DNA of 64,000 nt from Sporosarcina luteola (GTDB lineage: Bacteria > Bacillota > Bacilli > Bacillales_A > Planococcaceae), in contig NZ_JAMBOI010000002.1 in assembly GCF_023715535.1 (NCBI RefSeq), forward strand, positions 310,001 to 374,000, read 5' to 3'. The notes below the pieces were generated by a model. It worked only from the letters and a program-made list of their open reading frames with translations. It had not been told where the DNA came from and ran no database searches. Shown one piece after another: positions 55,674 through 64,000 of the stretch (position 1 is the stretch's first letter; every line of letters starts with the position of its first letter). The position numbers and the translations under genes are program-made.

Positions 55674-56663
55674 TCATTCTTCAGCTTCTTTTTCAAGTCC
55701 ATCTGCAAAGAGTCCGTAAACATATTTTTCCGGATCGAATGGTTGCAGGTCATCCATACCTTCTCCAAGACCGACAAATTTGACCGGTATATTAAGTTTA
55801 TTGCGGATTGCTAAAACAATTCCGCCTTTCGCAGTACCGTCGAGCTTCGTGAGGACGATTCCAGTGACATTCGTCGCTTCTTTGAACGTCTGCGCCTGGA
55901 TCAATGCATTCTGCCCTGTCGTGGCATCAAGTGCAAGAAGGACCTCATGTGGAGCCCCTTCGATTTCCTTGCCGATTACACGATGGACTTTTTCAAGTTC
56001 GTTCATCAAGTTCACTTTGTTTTGCAATCTGCCGGCAGTATCGCAGATCAATACATCCACCTTTCGACTTTTCGCAGCATGGATTGCGTCATACATGACA
56101 GCAGCAGGGTCGGATCCTTCCGATTGTCTGATCACTTCGACTCCGACACGCTCGCCCCAAACGACTAGCTGATCGATCGCTCCTGCTCGGAATGTATCTC
56201 CGGCCGCAAGCATGACAGTCTTTCCTTCTTCTTTGAGACGTGCTGCAAGCTTCCCGATTGTCGTCGTCTTTCCTACTCCGTTGACACCTACCATCAAAAT
56301 GACAGTCAAATCATCTTGCATATTCAAATCGGGGTCCAGTTCTTCCCCAGCCTTATATATTTCCACGAGTTTTTCGGAAATGACCGATTGGATGCCTTCG
56401 GTGTTTTTGATATTTTTCCTTTGAACTTCCCATCGTAATTGATCGACAAGTTCCATGACCGTTTCGACGCCTACATCCGCCTGCAATAGCAGTTCCTCGA
56501 GCTCTTCGAAAAACTCCTCATCGACTTCACGGAAACGTGCTACAAGGTCATTCACTTTAGAGGTGAATGAATTCCTCGTCTTCGATAGACCGTCCTTGAA
56601 TTTTTCGGTTACCGTTTCATTTGAGCCTGTAATTTTTTCTTTCAGTTTCTTAAAAAAAGCCAA
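55674..56663 (-). CDS. ftsY: SRP receptor GTPase FtsY
   Basis: Membrane-associated receptor for Ffh. 329 residues: amphipathic N-terminal helix (MAFFKKLKEKITG) that targets lipid, N domain, and G domain with GVNGVGKTTTIGKLAARL near 130-147, DTAGRLQNK and TKLDGTAKGG. No long acidic A domain. It starts at TTG 56663 behind AAAGGAGAG. Follows smc by 34 bases. Confidence 0.98.
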   Translation of the reverse strand: MAFFKKLKEKITGSNETVTEKFKDGLSKTRNSFTSKVNDLVARFREVDEEFFEELEELLLQADVGVETVMELVDQLRWEVQRKNIKNTEGIQSVISEKLVEIYKAGEELDPDLNMQDDLTVILMVGVNGVGKTTTIGKLAARLKEEGKTVMLAAGDTFRAGAIDQLVVWGERVGVEVIRQSEGSDPAAVMYDAIHAAKSRKVDVLICDTAGRLQNKVNLMNELEKVHRVIGKEIEGAPHEVLLALDATTGQNALIQAQTFKEATNVTGIVLTKLDGTAKGGIVLAIRNKLNIPVKFVGLGEGMDDLQPFDPEKYVYGLFADGLEKEAEE

Positions 56664-56697
56664 TCGACTCTCTCCTTTTTCCTAGTACTATCAATGA

Positions 56698-59600
56698 TTA
56701 CCCCAACACTTCAGCGGGAACTTCGGAGAGCTTCACGGAAATCAGCTTCGATACTCCCGACTCCTGCATTGTAATCCCATACAAAACATCTGCCCCTTCC
56801 ATCGTCCCCTTCCGATGGGTAATGACGATGAATTGGGTGTTATCCGAAAACTTCTTCAAATACTTACTGTAACGGATGACATTCGCTTCGTCGAGCGCTG
56901 CTTCGACTTCATCCAAAATGCAGAATGGAACAGGCCGCACTTCGATGATTGAAAACAGCAATGTAATCGCCGTGAGCGCCCTCTCACCGCCGGATAACAA
57001 GCTTAAGTTCTGCAATTTTTTACCTGGAGGCCTTGCGACGATTTCAACCCCCGTTTCCAGCAAGTTGTCAGGCTGTGTAAGGATCAAATCCGCATCCCCG
57101 CCGCCGAACATTTCTTTAAAAACGACATGGAATCGATTTCTTACCGCATTGAATGTCGTACCGAATCGCATTTCCATTTCACGGTCCATTTCGGACATCG
57201 CTTCATTGAGTGTGCTTTTCGCTTCCAGTAAATCGTTCCGTTGTTCAGTTAAAAACGCATGGCGCTCAGACACTTCTTTAAATTCCTGGATTGCACTCGG
57301 ATTGACGGATCCGAGCGACTCGATTTCGCTCTTTAATTCGTCTACCCTACTTCTTGTTGCTTCCACATCAAAATCGCTGCCCGCTTCGAAATCAGGATAA
57401 AGTCCATATTCATCCAAAAGGCGATCTGTGATAGATTCGTATTTCACTTCAAGACGTGAAACGGCAACATTGATTTCATTTAAAGATGAAACCGCCTTCC
57501 CTTCATCAAGGCGAATACATTTTAATAATTCCGCCTGCTTTTCGAGGGCAGATGCAATTTGACTCCTACTGTTTCGTTCATCAGACAGGGATTGTTCAAT
57601 CGTGGATTTGTCCTTCGTGGACCTTTCTATATGAGCCGCGATTTCCTCCGGCGTTAGATCGATGCCCAATTCATGTTCGGTGTAAATATCACGATCGACT
57701 TCCAGGGCAGACATTCTCTGCTCCAGTCGACTCAGTGTTTGCTCCATATCCGAAATTGTTATCTGTTGATGTCCTTTCTGTTCCCGTAGGATGGCCGCCT
57801 GTTCACGAAGTTCACTATTTTTGGTCATCAATGCCGCTTCCTCGTTCCGTCGATTCGCAGCCAACCGCTCAAGTGTTTCAACTTCTTTTTGAGTGGAATC
57901 CAGTGAGGATCTGATCCATTCATGTCTTTCAAGCAATGCATTTTTCCTGTTCGATAGTTCCGCGCCCACGTTTTCCGAGCCGGCGATCCCTCTTTCGGCT
58001 AACGAGATTTCAGATTCGATCGCCCTGATTTCCAAATCCAGTTCACGTAGAGCTGATTCTTTTGAAACCATTTCCTGCCTTACGGAATCCCGTAGTTGAC
58101 GATATTTTTCCGTGTCATGCATATGCTGGGCGACGGACATTTTCGAATCACCGATTTTGCTGTTTGCAATCTCGATGGAAGCAGTCATTTTTGAAAGTTG
58201 TGCACTTAACGTCTCCAACTCCGCTTTTCTTGAAAATACGGTCGACTGCCCTTTCGCTCCACCCCCGGTAAGGGAACCACCGGCATTCACGATATCTCCG
58301 TCAAGTGTTACTATACGGAATTTATATGCTAGCATCTTGGCAATTGCGGAAGCTCCGGCCAGCGTTTTTGCAACGATAGTCATGCCAAGAAGATTTTCAG
58401 TGATGATTGAAAAGGCGGAATCTGTCTTCACAAGCTGGTCGGCCGTTCCGACAAACTCTGGATGTTGTTCCACAATACGGAGTGACGCAATCGGAAGTTT
58501 CCTAGATTTTATAACGTCACGCGGCAAAAACGTCGCACGACCGGCATTTCTCTGTTTCAAATAGCCGATCGCATTCCGAGCTTCTGATTCCGTCGATGTG
58601 ATGATATGCTGCATCGCGCCGCCCAAAGCTGTTTCAATCGCTTTAATATATGGGTCATCTACAGTAATGAGTTCCGCAACAGCCCCATCGACACCACGCA
58701 ACTTGCCTTCTTTTGCCGCTATGAGTACGGCTCTGACTCCTGAATAGAATCCTGAAAAATCCGCTTCCAAACTTTGAAGCGCACGCAATCGCCCTTGCAT
58801 TTCGGACTGTTTGTTTATCGCATTTTGCATGAATTGCTGCTGAATTCCCAGTTCTTCTTCAGCCTCGCGGTAGAGTTTTTCAGATTTTATAAATGCCGAC
58901 TCCGCTTTCTCCCTTTTTTCCAACAGGGAAGAAAGCTCGGCAGTTTGGATAGACCTTTTTCCGTGCAACTCTTGAAGCTTGCTCTTTAACAAGGAAGTTT
59001 GTTCCGATATACGGACTGTCGAAGTCTTTTCCCCTTGCATCCGTTCTTCAATATGCTTCAAATCATTCCGGATCGTCGCTTCTTCGTTCAGCATTTCAAT
59101 ATAGGATGACTTCAGTTCATCAATTTCCTCTTCGGTCTCTTTTGCCGACCTTTTCAGGATTTGGGCAATTTCATTCATTTCCGAATTAATTTTGTCCAAG
59201 GAAGATCCTGTAATGGCCAATTTCTCTTTCGCCGCGGCCAATTTGACAACAAGATCTTCTTTACTCTTTTGCGCATCAGCCAACTCTTGTCGGATCCTAT
59301 TTAACTGTTGCTCCGAATTCTTCTGCTTTTCAAGCGATAATAGCCGGCGACCTTCCCACTTTTCAGCTTCAGCACTAATTTCCACCAACTGCTTTTGGAG
59401 CGATTCAATATTTCGGTCAGTTTGCGCTAAACGAATCTTGTACGCATTTGATTCTTGTTCAACTTTGGCGATCTCTGCCACCAATTGTTCGCGATGCAAC
59501 CTTTTTTCTTCGATCAGCTCAGTTTTCACAATGATTTCATCACGTAATTTCGCTCCATCAAAATTCAGAAGACGGACATCGGCTTCCCTGATTTCTGAAG

Positions 59601-60255
59601 AAAGTACCTGATGTCTTTCTGCCGCTTCCGCGTTCTTTTCAAGCGGACCGATTCTTGAATCTAGCTCTTTGAGGATATCGAGGACACGATCCAAATTGTC
59701 CTCTGTTTCGAAAAGCTTATGTTCCGCTTTCCTTTTGCGTGTTTTATATTTCAACACACCTGCGGCCTCATCGAAAATACTTCTCCTATCTTCCGGCCGA
59801 CTGTTCAGGATTTCGTCGACACGCCCTTGGGATATAATTGAGAATGCTTCCTTTCCTAATCCGGAATCCATGAAGACATCATTAATATCCTTCAAACGGC
59901 ATTGTTGCCCGTTCAATAAGTAATTGCTTTCTCCCGAACGGAAGACCCGGCGGCTGACACTGATTTCCGTGTAATCGAGCGGGAAGAGTCCGTTCGTGTT
60001 ATCCAGAATCAGTGTCACTTCCGCAAAATTCAGCGGCTTGCGGGAATCGCTGCCTGCGAATATGACATCCTCCATCTTTGCACCACGAAGGGATTTGGCG
60101 GATTGTTCACCGAGCACCCATCGGATTGCATCGGTTATATTACTTTTCCCGCTGCCGTTCGGTCCTACTATGGCTGTTACGCCCGGGACGAAATCGATGC
60201 CGATCCTATCGGCAAATGATTTGAACCCAATAATTTCAACTCTTTTTAGAAACAC
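56698..60255 (-). CDS. smc: Chromosome condensation ATPase SMC
   Basis: Core of the SMC-ScpAB loop-extruding complex. 1185 residues: N-terminal Walker A GPNGSGKSNITDAIRWVLG near 32-50, coiled coil, hinge at about 515-640 (GVDGAVAELITVDDPYIKAI), returning coiled coil, then C-terminal signature LLSGGERALTAITLLFS and Walker B PFCILDEVEAALDEANV. Starts at GTG 60255 behind GGGGAG. It lies three bases after rnc. Confidence 0.98.
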   Translation of the reverse strand: MFLKRVEIIGFKSFADRIGIDFVPGVTAIVGPNGSGKSNITDAIRWVLGEQSAKSLRGAKMEDVIFAGSDSRKPLNFAEVTLILDNTNGLFPLDYTEISVSRRVFRSGESNYLLNGQQCRLKDINDVFMDSGLGKEAFSIISQGRVDEILNSRPEDRRSIFDEAAGVLKYKTRKRKAEHKLFETEDNLDRVLDILKELDSRIGPLEKNAEAAERHQVLSSEIREADVRLLNFDGAKLRDEIIVKTELIEEKRLHREQLVAEIAKVEQESNAYKIRLAQTDRNIESLQKQLVEISAEAEKWEGRRLLSLEKQKNSEQQLNRIRQELADAQKSKEDLVVKLAAAKEKLAITGSSLDKINSEMNEIAQILKRSAKETEEEIDELKSSYIEMLNEEATIRNDLKHIEERMQGEKTSTVRISEQTSLLKSKLQELHGKRSIQTAELSSLLEKREKAESAFIKSEKLYREAEEELGIQQQFMQNAINKQSEMQGRLRALQSLEADFSGFYSGVRAVLIAAKEGKLRGVDGAVAELITVDDPYIKAIETALGGAMQHIITSTESEARNAIGYLKQRNAGRATFLPRDVIKSRKLPIASLRIVEQHPEFVGTADQLVKTDSAFSIITENLLGMTIVAKTLAGASAIAKMLAYKFRIVTLDGDIVNAGGSLTGGGAKGQSTVFSRKAELETLSAQLSKMTASIEIANSKIGDSKMSVAQHMHDTEKYRQLRDSVRQEMVSKESALRELDLEIRAIESEISLAERGIAGSENVGAELSNRKNALLERHEWIRSSLDSTQKEVETLERLAANRRNEEAALMTKNSELREQAAILREQKGHQQITISDMEQTLSRLEQRMSALEVDRDIYTEHELGIDLTPEEIAAHIERSTKDKSTIEQSLSDERNSRSQIASALEKQAELLKCIRLDEGKAVSSLNEINVAVSRLEVKYESITDRLLDEYGLYPDFEAGSDFDVEATRSRVDELKSEIESLGSVNPSAIQEFKEVSERHAFLTEQRNDLLEAKSTLNEAMSEMDREMEMRFGTTFNAVRNRFHVVFKEMFGGGDADLILTQPDNLLETGVEIVARPPGKKLQNLSLLSGGERALTAITLLFSIIEVRPVPFCILDEVEAALDEANVIRYSKYLKKFSDNTQFIVITHRKGTMEGADVLYGITMQESGVSKLISVKLSEVPAEVLG

Positions 60256-60257
60256 AA

Positions 60258-61025
60258 TCAGTTCTCCCCTTCGGCCTCATTTCCTTTTAATACTTGGATG
60301 GCTTGACGGGCCGCTTCCTGCTCGGCTTCTTTTTTAGACCTTCCGATTCCGGTACCAAGTTCACGATTTTCTAATCTTACGACGGTGACAAACTTTTTCG
60401 CATGCGCAGGACCCTTCTCTTCGACAATTTCATAATTCAAGCTGCCACTGTTCGTCTGTTGGACGATTTCCTGCAAGCGGCTTTTATAATCCATCACATG
60501 CGAAAAAGCACCGTCCCCGATTTTCGGGAATACAACCTTTTCAAGGAATTTGGTGACCGGTTCCATTCCCTGATCCAAAAACAACGCGCCGATATACGCT
60601 TCGAATACGTCTGCAAGCAATGCCGGACGCAATCTTCCGCCGGTCTGCTCCTCGCCTTTGCCAAGCAAGATGAAATCACCGAAGTGCAGTTCATTCGAAA
60701 ATTTGACCAGTGATGGCTCACATACGATGGCTGCCCGCAGTTTCGTCAACTCGCCTTCGCTCATATTCGGTTCAGTCGCGTATAGGAATCGGGAAACACC
60801 GAGCTCCAGAACGGCATCTCCAAGGAATTCAAGCCTTTCATTATCCGTGAAATTTTTCCGACGGTGTTCGTTGACGTAGGACGAATGGGTGAATGCATTA
60901 TAAAGAAGCGTTTCGTCTTTAAAATGGATGTCTAGGCGTCCTTGCAAGTCTTCAAATTTTTTCCGTACCTCGCTTGGAAGTGGAACTGTTGGATATTTAC
61001 TTTTTACATTCCGTTTGTTAGTCAT
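60258..61025 (-). CDS. rnc: Ribonuclease III
   Basis: Cleaves double-stranded RNA in rRNA, scRNA and mRNA processing. 255 residues: catalytic domain with [14 protein letters not shown] near 62-75 and second acidic site in [15 protein letters not shown], then a C-terminal double-stranded-RNA-binding domain (about 185-250). ATG 61025 is chosen: a promoter places the transcript start near 61052, so the in-frame ATG at 61055 would lie at or before it. Confidence 0.96.
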   Translation of the reverse strand: MTNKRNVKSKYPTVPLPSEVRKKFEDLQGRLDIHFKDETLLYNAFTHSSYVNEHRRKNFTDNERLEFLGDAVLELGVSRFLYATEPNMSEGELTKLRAAIVCEPSLVKFSNELHFGDFILLGKGEEQTGGRLRPALLADVFEAYIGALFLDQGMEPVTKFLEKVVFPKIGDGAFSHVMDYKSRLQEIVQQTNSGSLNYEIVEEKGPAHAKKFVTVVRLENRELGTGIGRSKKEAEQEAARQAIQVLKGNEAEGEN

Positions 61026-61058
61026 CAAGATTCTGCCTTTCACTTCGTAGTCCATCTA

Positions 61059-61087
61059 ATTTTACATTGTTCGCGCCGTACATGCAA
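61059..61087 (-). promoter_or_regulatory. Promoter of rnc-smc-ftsY
   Basis: -35 TTGCAT (61082-61087), 17-base spacer, -10 TAAAAT (61059-61064). Confidence 0.78.
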
Positions 61088-61092
61088 AACCG

Positions 61093-61122
61093 AAAAGAGA
61101 TACTTTCATCCCTTTCGTATCT
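61093..61122 (-). terminator. Weak terminator candidate after acpP
   Basis: AGATAC/GTATCT stem with a 13-base loop followed by CTTTTC on the minus strand. Weak, but placed between acpP and the rnc promoter. Confidence 0.4.
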
Positions 61123-61195
61123 TATGAAAGGTTGAAAGCATCTCAAGGGAATTACGTTATAAATATACGTGCCCATTTTCGGAATGCTAATAGAA

Positions 61196-61429
61196 TTATT
61201 TCACTTTTTCTTCGATATACTTCACTGCATCACCAACAGTTCCGATCTTTTCAGCATCGTCATCTGAAATTTCCATATCGAATTCATCTTCTAGTTCCAT
61301 AACTAGCTCAACGACATCCAAAGAGTCTGCGCCGAGATCGTCTTTGAAAGAAGCTTCAGGTTTTACTTCGCTTTCATCGACACCAAGTCGGTCGACAACT
61401 ACTTTCGTTACACGTTCAAGTACTGACAC
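61196..61429 (-). CDS. acpP: Acyl carrier protein
   Basis: Carries growing fatty acyl chains on phosphopantetheine. With the GTG at 61429 as start the protein is 77 residues, the standard length; an earlier in-frame GTG at 61438 lies inside the AGGAGGTGA ribosome-binding site and cannot be the start. The prosthetic group joins Ser36 in [15 protein letters not shown]. Follows fabG across a gap carrying a repeat. Confidence 0.97.
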   Translation of the reverse strand: MSVLERVTKVVVDRLGVDESEVKPEASFKDDLGADSLDVVELVMELEDEFDMEISDDDAEKIGTVGDAVKYIEEKVK

Positions 61430-61457
61430 TATAGTCACCTCCTCTCACTGAAATGCG

Positions 61458-61560
61458 GAGGGTGGCGTTTAGCTGCGACAGGCATAAGACGGGCATGCGA
61501 AGCGGCGCTCTTTGCCGCACAGCATGACTGGCTTATGACCCGAGCAGCTGCCACCCGCAG
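61458..61560. repeat. Dispersed hairpin repeat, family 2 copy 2
   Basis: In the fabG-acpP gap. Arms GGGTGGC/GCCACCC (61460-61466 with 61550-61556), AGCTGC/GCAGCT (61471-61476 with 61544-61549), CATAAG/CTTATG (61483-61488 with 61532-61537) and an apical GCGGC/GCCGC. Compared with copy 1 at 55549-55650 both sides of the stems change together. Confidence 0.8.
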
Positions 61561-61587
61561 CTGGACACTAAGATAAGCGTAGGTCCA

Positions 61588-62334
61588 TTACATCACCATA
61601 CCGCCATCAACATTGATGGTTTGTCCGGTAATATAGTTTGCATCGTCGGATAGTAGGAACGCTACTGCGCCTGCGACATCTTCAGCTGATCCTAGCTTAC
61701 CCAAAGGAATGGAGCCCAACATTTGTGCTTTTACTTCCTCTGGAAGAGCTTCAGTCATATCTGTTGTAATGAAACCTGGTGCTACTGCGTTCACAGTAAT
61801 ATTCCTTGTCGCAAGTTCTCTCGCGGTAGTCTTCGTCAAGCCAATCACACCTGCTTTTGCAGCGACATAATTTGCTTGTCCCGGATTGCCGATGACGCCG
61901 ACGATAGATGCAAGGTTGACGATTTTCCCGGCACGCTGTTTCATCATTTGGCGTGTCACAGCTTTCGTACAGAGGAACACACCTTTTAAATTGATGTTAA
62001 TAACATCATCCCATTCGTCTTCCTTCATACGCATCAACAAGTTATCACGCGTAATTCCTGCATTATTTACGAGCATATCAATAGAACCAAACGTTTTCAA
62101 TGTCTCATCAATCATTTCTTTCACTTGTTCGGCATCCGAAACGTTCGCTTGGATGGCAAAAGCATCTCCGCCGGATTGTTTGATCAATTCAACGACTTCT
62201 TCCGCTTTTTCTTTGCTGCCGCTATAGTTGACCGCTACACGAGCGCCTTCTTTTCCTAGCAAAATTGCAATCTCGCGTCCAATTCCTCTTGAAGCACCTG
62301 TAACGATCGCCGATTTCCCTTCAAATCTACCCAT
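61588..62334 (-). CDS. fabG: 3-oxoacyl-ACP reductase FabG
   Basis: NADPH-dependent reductase of the fatty-acid elongation cycle. 248 residues of the SDR fold: cofactor loop TGASRGIGR near 12-20, NNAG at 90-93, and catalytic Ser143, Tyr156 and Lys160 (NYVAAK). ATG 62334 is preferred to the adjacent ATG 62337; both overlap the fabD stop. Follows GGGTGG. Confidence 0.97.
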   Translation of the reverse strand: MGRFEGKSAIVTGASRGIGREIAILLGKEGARVAVNYSGSKEKAEEVVELIKQSGGDAFAIQANVSDAEQVKEMIDETLKTFGSIDMLVNNAGITRDNLLMRMKEDEWDDVININLKGVFLCTKAVTRQMMKQRAGKIVNLASIVGVIGNPGQANYVAAKAGVIGLTKTTARELATRNITVNAVAPGFITTDMTEALPEEVKAQMLGSIPLGKLGSAEDVAGAVAFLLSDDANYITGQTINVDGGMVM

Positions 62335-63269
62335 CATTCCCACCCTTTCGCTGCATCAATGGCCGCTTGCAGTGTCTCTTCGTCATAGACAGGAAGCACT
62401 GTAACAGATCTATCTATTTTCTTTACAAGGCCGCTGAGCACTTTTCCAGGGCCGCATTCAATGAAATGTGTAACGCCAAGGTTGATCAATTCACGAACGG
62501 AGTCTTCCCAACGAACCGGAGAATATAATTGTTCCACAAGGAGCTGCTTGATTTCCTCATGATCGGAAACCGTTTTAGCGTTTACATTTGCAACGACCGG
62601 GATGGAAGCATCCTTCATTCCTACTTCATCCAACGCATTTTTCAGACGTTCCGCTGCTGGCTTCATAAGGGAAGAGTGGAATGGTCCGCTCACATCAAGT
62701 GGAATCGCTCTTTTCGCTCCCGCTTCCTTAAGCTCAACACAAGCTTTCTCGACGCCTGCTTTCGTTCCCGATATGACAATTTGTCCAGGACAGTTCAAAT
62801 TGGCCGGTTGGACCGCATCGCCACTAGCTGTAATCGCATCCGTCACTTCTAGAAGCTTATCGCTATCCAGTCCAAGAATGGCGGCCATCGCCCCTTCTCC
62901 GGCAGGAACCGCATCATTCATGAAAAGGCCGCGTTTATGGACAACCGACACACCGTCTTCAAATGAAAGGACACCTGAAGCGACGAGGGCAGTATACTCA
63001 CCAAGACTATGTCCAGCAGTATAGTCAGGAGTTATGCCTTCCACAACAAGCCTTGAAGCGATCATGGCGCCGACTGTCAACAGTGCGGGCTGTGCATTAT
63101 ATGTCAATGTCAGTTCCTCTTGGGGACCTTCTGTAATCAAACGGCTTAAGCCGAACTGCAATACTTCATCCGCTTGTTCCAGGAAATTCCCGCCACTATT
63201 GAATAGTTCTGCTCCCATTCCGACAGACTGAGAACCTTGTCCCGGGAAAATAAATGCTATTTTCGTCAT
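62334..63269 (-). CDS. fabD: Malonyl-CoA:ACP transacylase FabD
   Basis: Transfers malonyl groups to acyl carrier protein for elongation. 311 residues: [14 protein letters not shown] at the N-terminus and nucleophilic Ser88 in [11 protein letters not shown]; histidine in the SGPFHSSLM segment. The start overlaps the plsX stop by four bases (ATGA), so the two are coupled. Confidence 0.97.
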   Translation of the reverse strand: MTKIAFIFPGQGSQSVGMGAELFNSGGNFLEQADEVLQFGLSRLITEGPQEELTLTYNAQPALLTVGAMIASRLVVEGITPDYTAGHSLGEYTALVASGVLSFEDGVSVVHKRGLFMNDAVPAGEGAMAAILGLDSDKLLEVTDAITASGDAVQPANLNCPGQIVISGTKAGVEKACVELKEAGAKRAIPLDVSGPFHSSLMKPAAERLKNALDEVGMKDASIPVVANVNAKTVSDHEEIKQLLVEQLYSPVRWEDSVRELINLGVTHFIECGPGKVLSGLVKKIDRSVTVLPVYDEETLQAAIDAAKGWE

Positions 63270-64000
63270 TCCGCCTCCACCTTTCCTACCGTCTCTCTAA
63301 TTGTTCCGCACACATTGAATTCGACCATTGTCCTCGCTTGTCTAATCGCATTATAAATAGCATTGGCATTTGAGGAACCGTGTGCCTTGATGACTGGGGA
63401 ATTCAACCCGAATAATCCTGCTCCGCCATACTCGGTATAATCCATTTTCTTTTTCAATCCGCGAAGGTCATCTTTCACTAATGCCGCTGAAAGCTTTGAC
63501 TTCAACGAGGCGCCATATACTTCTTTCAGCATCGAAAAGAAACCGGCTGCTGTCCCTTCTATCGTCTTCAGCACCATATTCCCTGTAAATCCATCCGTCA
63601 CAATGACATCCGCCGCACCACTTAAAATGTCTCTCGACTCAACGTTTCCGATAAAATGAATAGGCACTTCTGAAAGAAGTTCGTATGCAGCTTTCGTCAG
63701 TTCGTTCCCTTTGCCTTCTTCGGTGCCGATATTCAAAAGTCCGACGCGGGGCTTTTGAACGCCGCGCACCTTTTCCGCATAAATGCTTCCCATAATTGCA
63801 TATTGCTGCAAATGAGTAGGCTTTGCGTCAGAATTTGCGCCGACATCCAAGAAGACAAAACCTTGTCCATCGATTGTCGGCAAGGTCGGGGATAACGCCG
63901 GGCGATCGATGCCTTCGATCCGTCCTACGATGAATAGCCCGGCTGCCATTAGCGCTCCTGTATTCCCGGCAGAGACGCATGCATCGGCTTCGCCGTCTTT
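63266..64000 (-). CDS. plsX: Phosphate acyltransferase PlsX, 5' part beyond window
   Basis: Makes acyl-phosphate from acyl-ACP, the first step of phosphatidic acid synthesis with PlsY and PlsC. The frame is open to the right edge, giving 244 codons of the C-terminal part of a protein normally about 330 residues long; the visible segment begins [20 protein letters not shown], a conserved active-site region, so the internal ATG at 63949 is not the start. [16 protein letters not shown] and [14 protein letters not shown] are further family segments. In Bacillales the regulator FapR is encoded immediately upstream, outside this window. Confidence 0.96.
   Translation of the reverse strand, partial: KDGEADACVSAGNTGALMAAGLFIVGRIEGIDRPALSPTLPTIDGQGFVFLDVGANSDAKPTHLQQYAIMGSIYAEKVRGVQKPRVGLLNIGTEEGKGNELTKAAYELLSEVPIHFIGNVESRDILSGAADVIVTDGFTGNMVLKTIEGTAAGFFSMLKEVYGASLKSKLSAALVKDDLRGLKKKMDYTEYGGAGLFGLNSPVIKAHGSSNANAIYNAIRQARTMVEFNVCGTIRETVGKVEAE

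Noticed and set aside
63266..63949. Complete short PlsX starting at internal ATG 63949
   Set aside because: The frame stays open to the window edge with conserved PlsX residues upstream of that ATG, so the gene is truncated by the window only.

Overview
The window is a 64 kb piece of a Gram-positive, motile Firmicutes chromosome. Gene content and order follow the Bacillus subtilis segment that runs from fapR-plsX to proS almost gene for gene. Protein sequences, moderate G+C, an lepB gene between rplS and rbgA, and Bacillales-type dispersed repeats suggest a Planococcaceae member such as Sporosarcina; that placement is inference. Every gene I can support lies on the minus strand, so biological order runs from high to low coordinates. 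I see no plasmid, prophage, insertion sequence, tRNA, rRNA or CRISPR locus.

From the right edge, 64000-55100 holds plsX (partial)-fabD-fabG-acpP for phospholipid and fatty-acid synthesis, then rnc-smc-ftsY and ylxM-ffh for RNA processing, chromosome condensation and the signal recognition particle. From 53700 to 48600 come rpsP-ylqC-rimM-trmD, rplS, lepB, rbgA and rnhB, concerned with ribosome assembly, tRNA modification, secretion and genome maintenance. From 48600 to 43300 lie ylqG-ylqH (FliK-like and FlhB-C-like proteins), sucC-sucD, and dprA, followed by topA. From 40900 to 37000 is xerC-hslV-hslU-codY.

From 36900 to 8600 is a complete fla/che operon: flgB flgC fliE fliF fliG fliH fliI fliJ ylxF fliK flgD, a TIGR02530-type gene, flgE flbD fliL fliM fliY cheY fliO fliP fliQ fliR flhB flhA flhF flhG cheB cheA cheW cheC cheD sigD, a small unknown gene, and swrB. 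It encodes the basal body, C-ring, type III export gate, hook, chemotaxis signalling and the late-flagellar sigma factor. From 8500 to the left edge are rpsB-tsf-pyrH-frr and uppS-cdsA-dxr-rseP-proS (partial): translation factors, UMP kinase, ribosome recycling, isoprenoid and phospholipid synthesis, and site-2 proteolysis.

The genes are ordinary; the novelty lies between them. The gap between flgE and flbD carries seven copies of an 8-base core at an exact 20-bp period, a dispersed structured repeat, and a GC-rich hairpin separating the flbD ribosome-binding site from its AUG. Two dispersed repeat families show base changes that preserve pairing. A perfect 18-bp palindrome overlaps the -35 box of the ylxM-ffh promoter. 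A strong terminator and a fresh promoter separate cheD from sigD. Two genes expected from B. subtilis synteny, trmFO and ylqD, are absent from their usual places.
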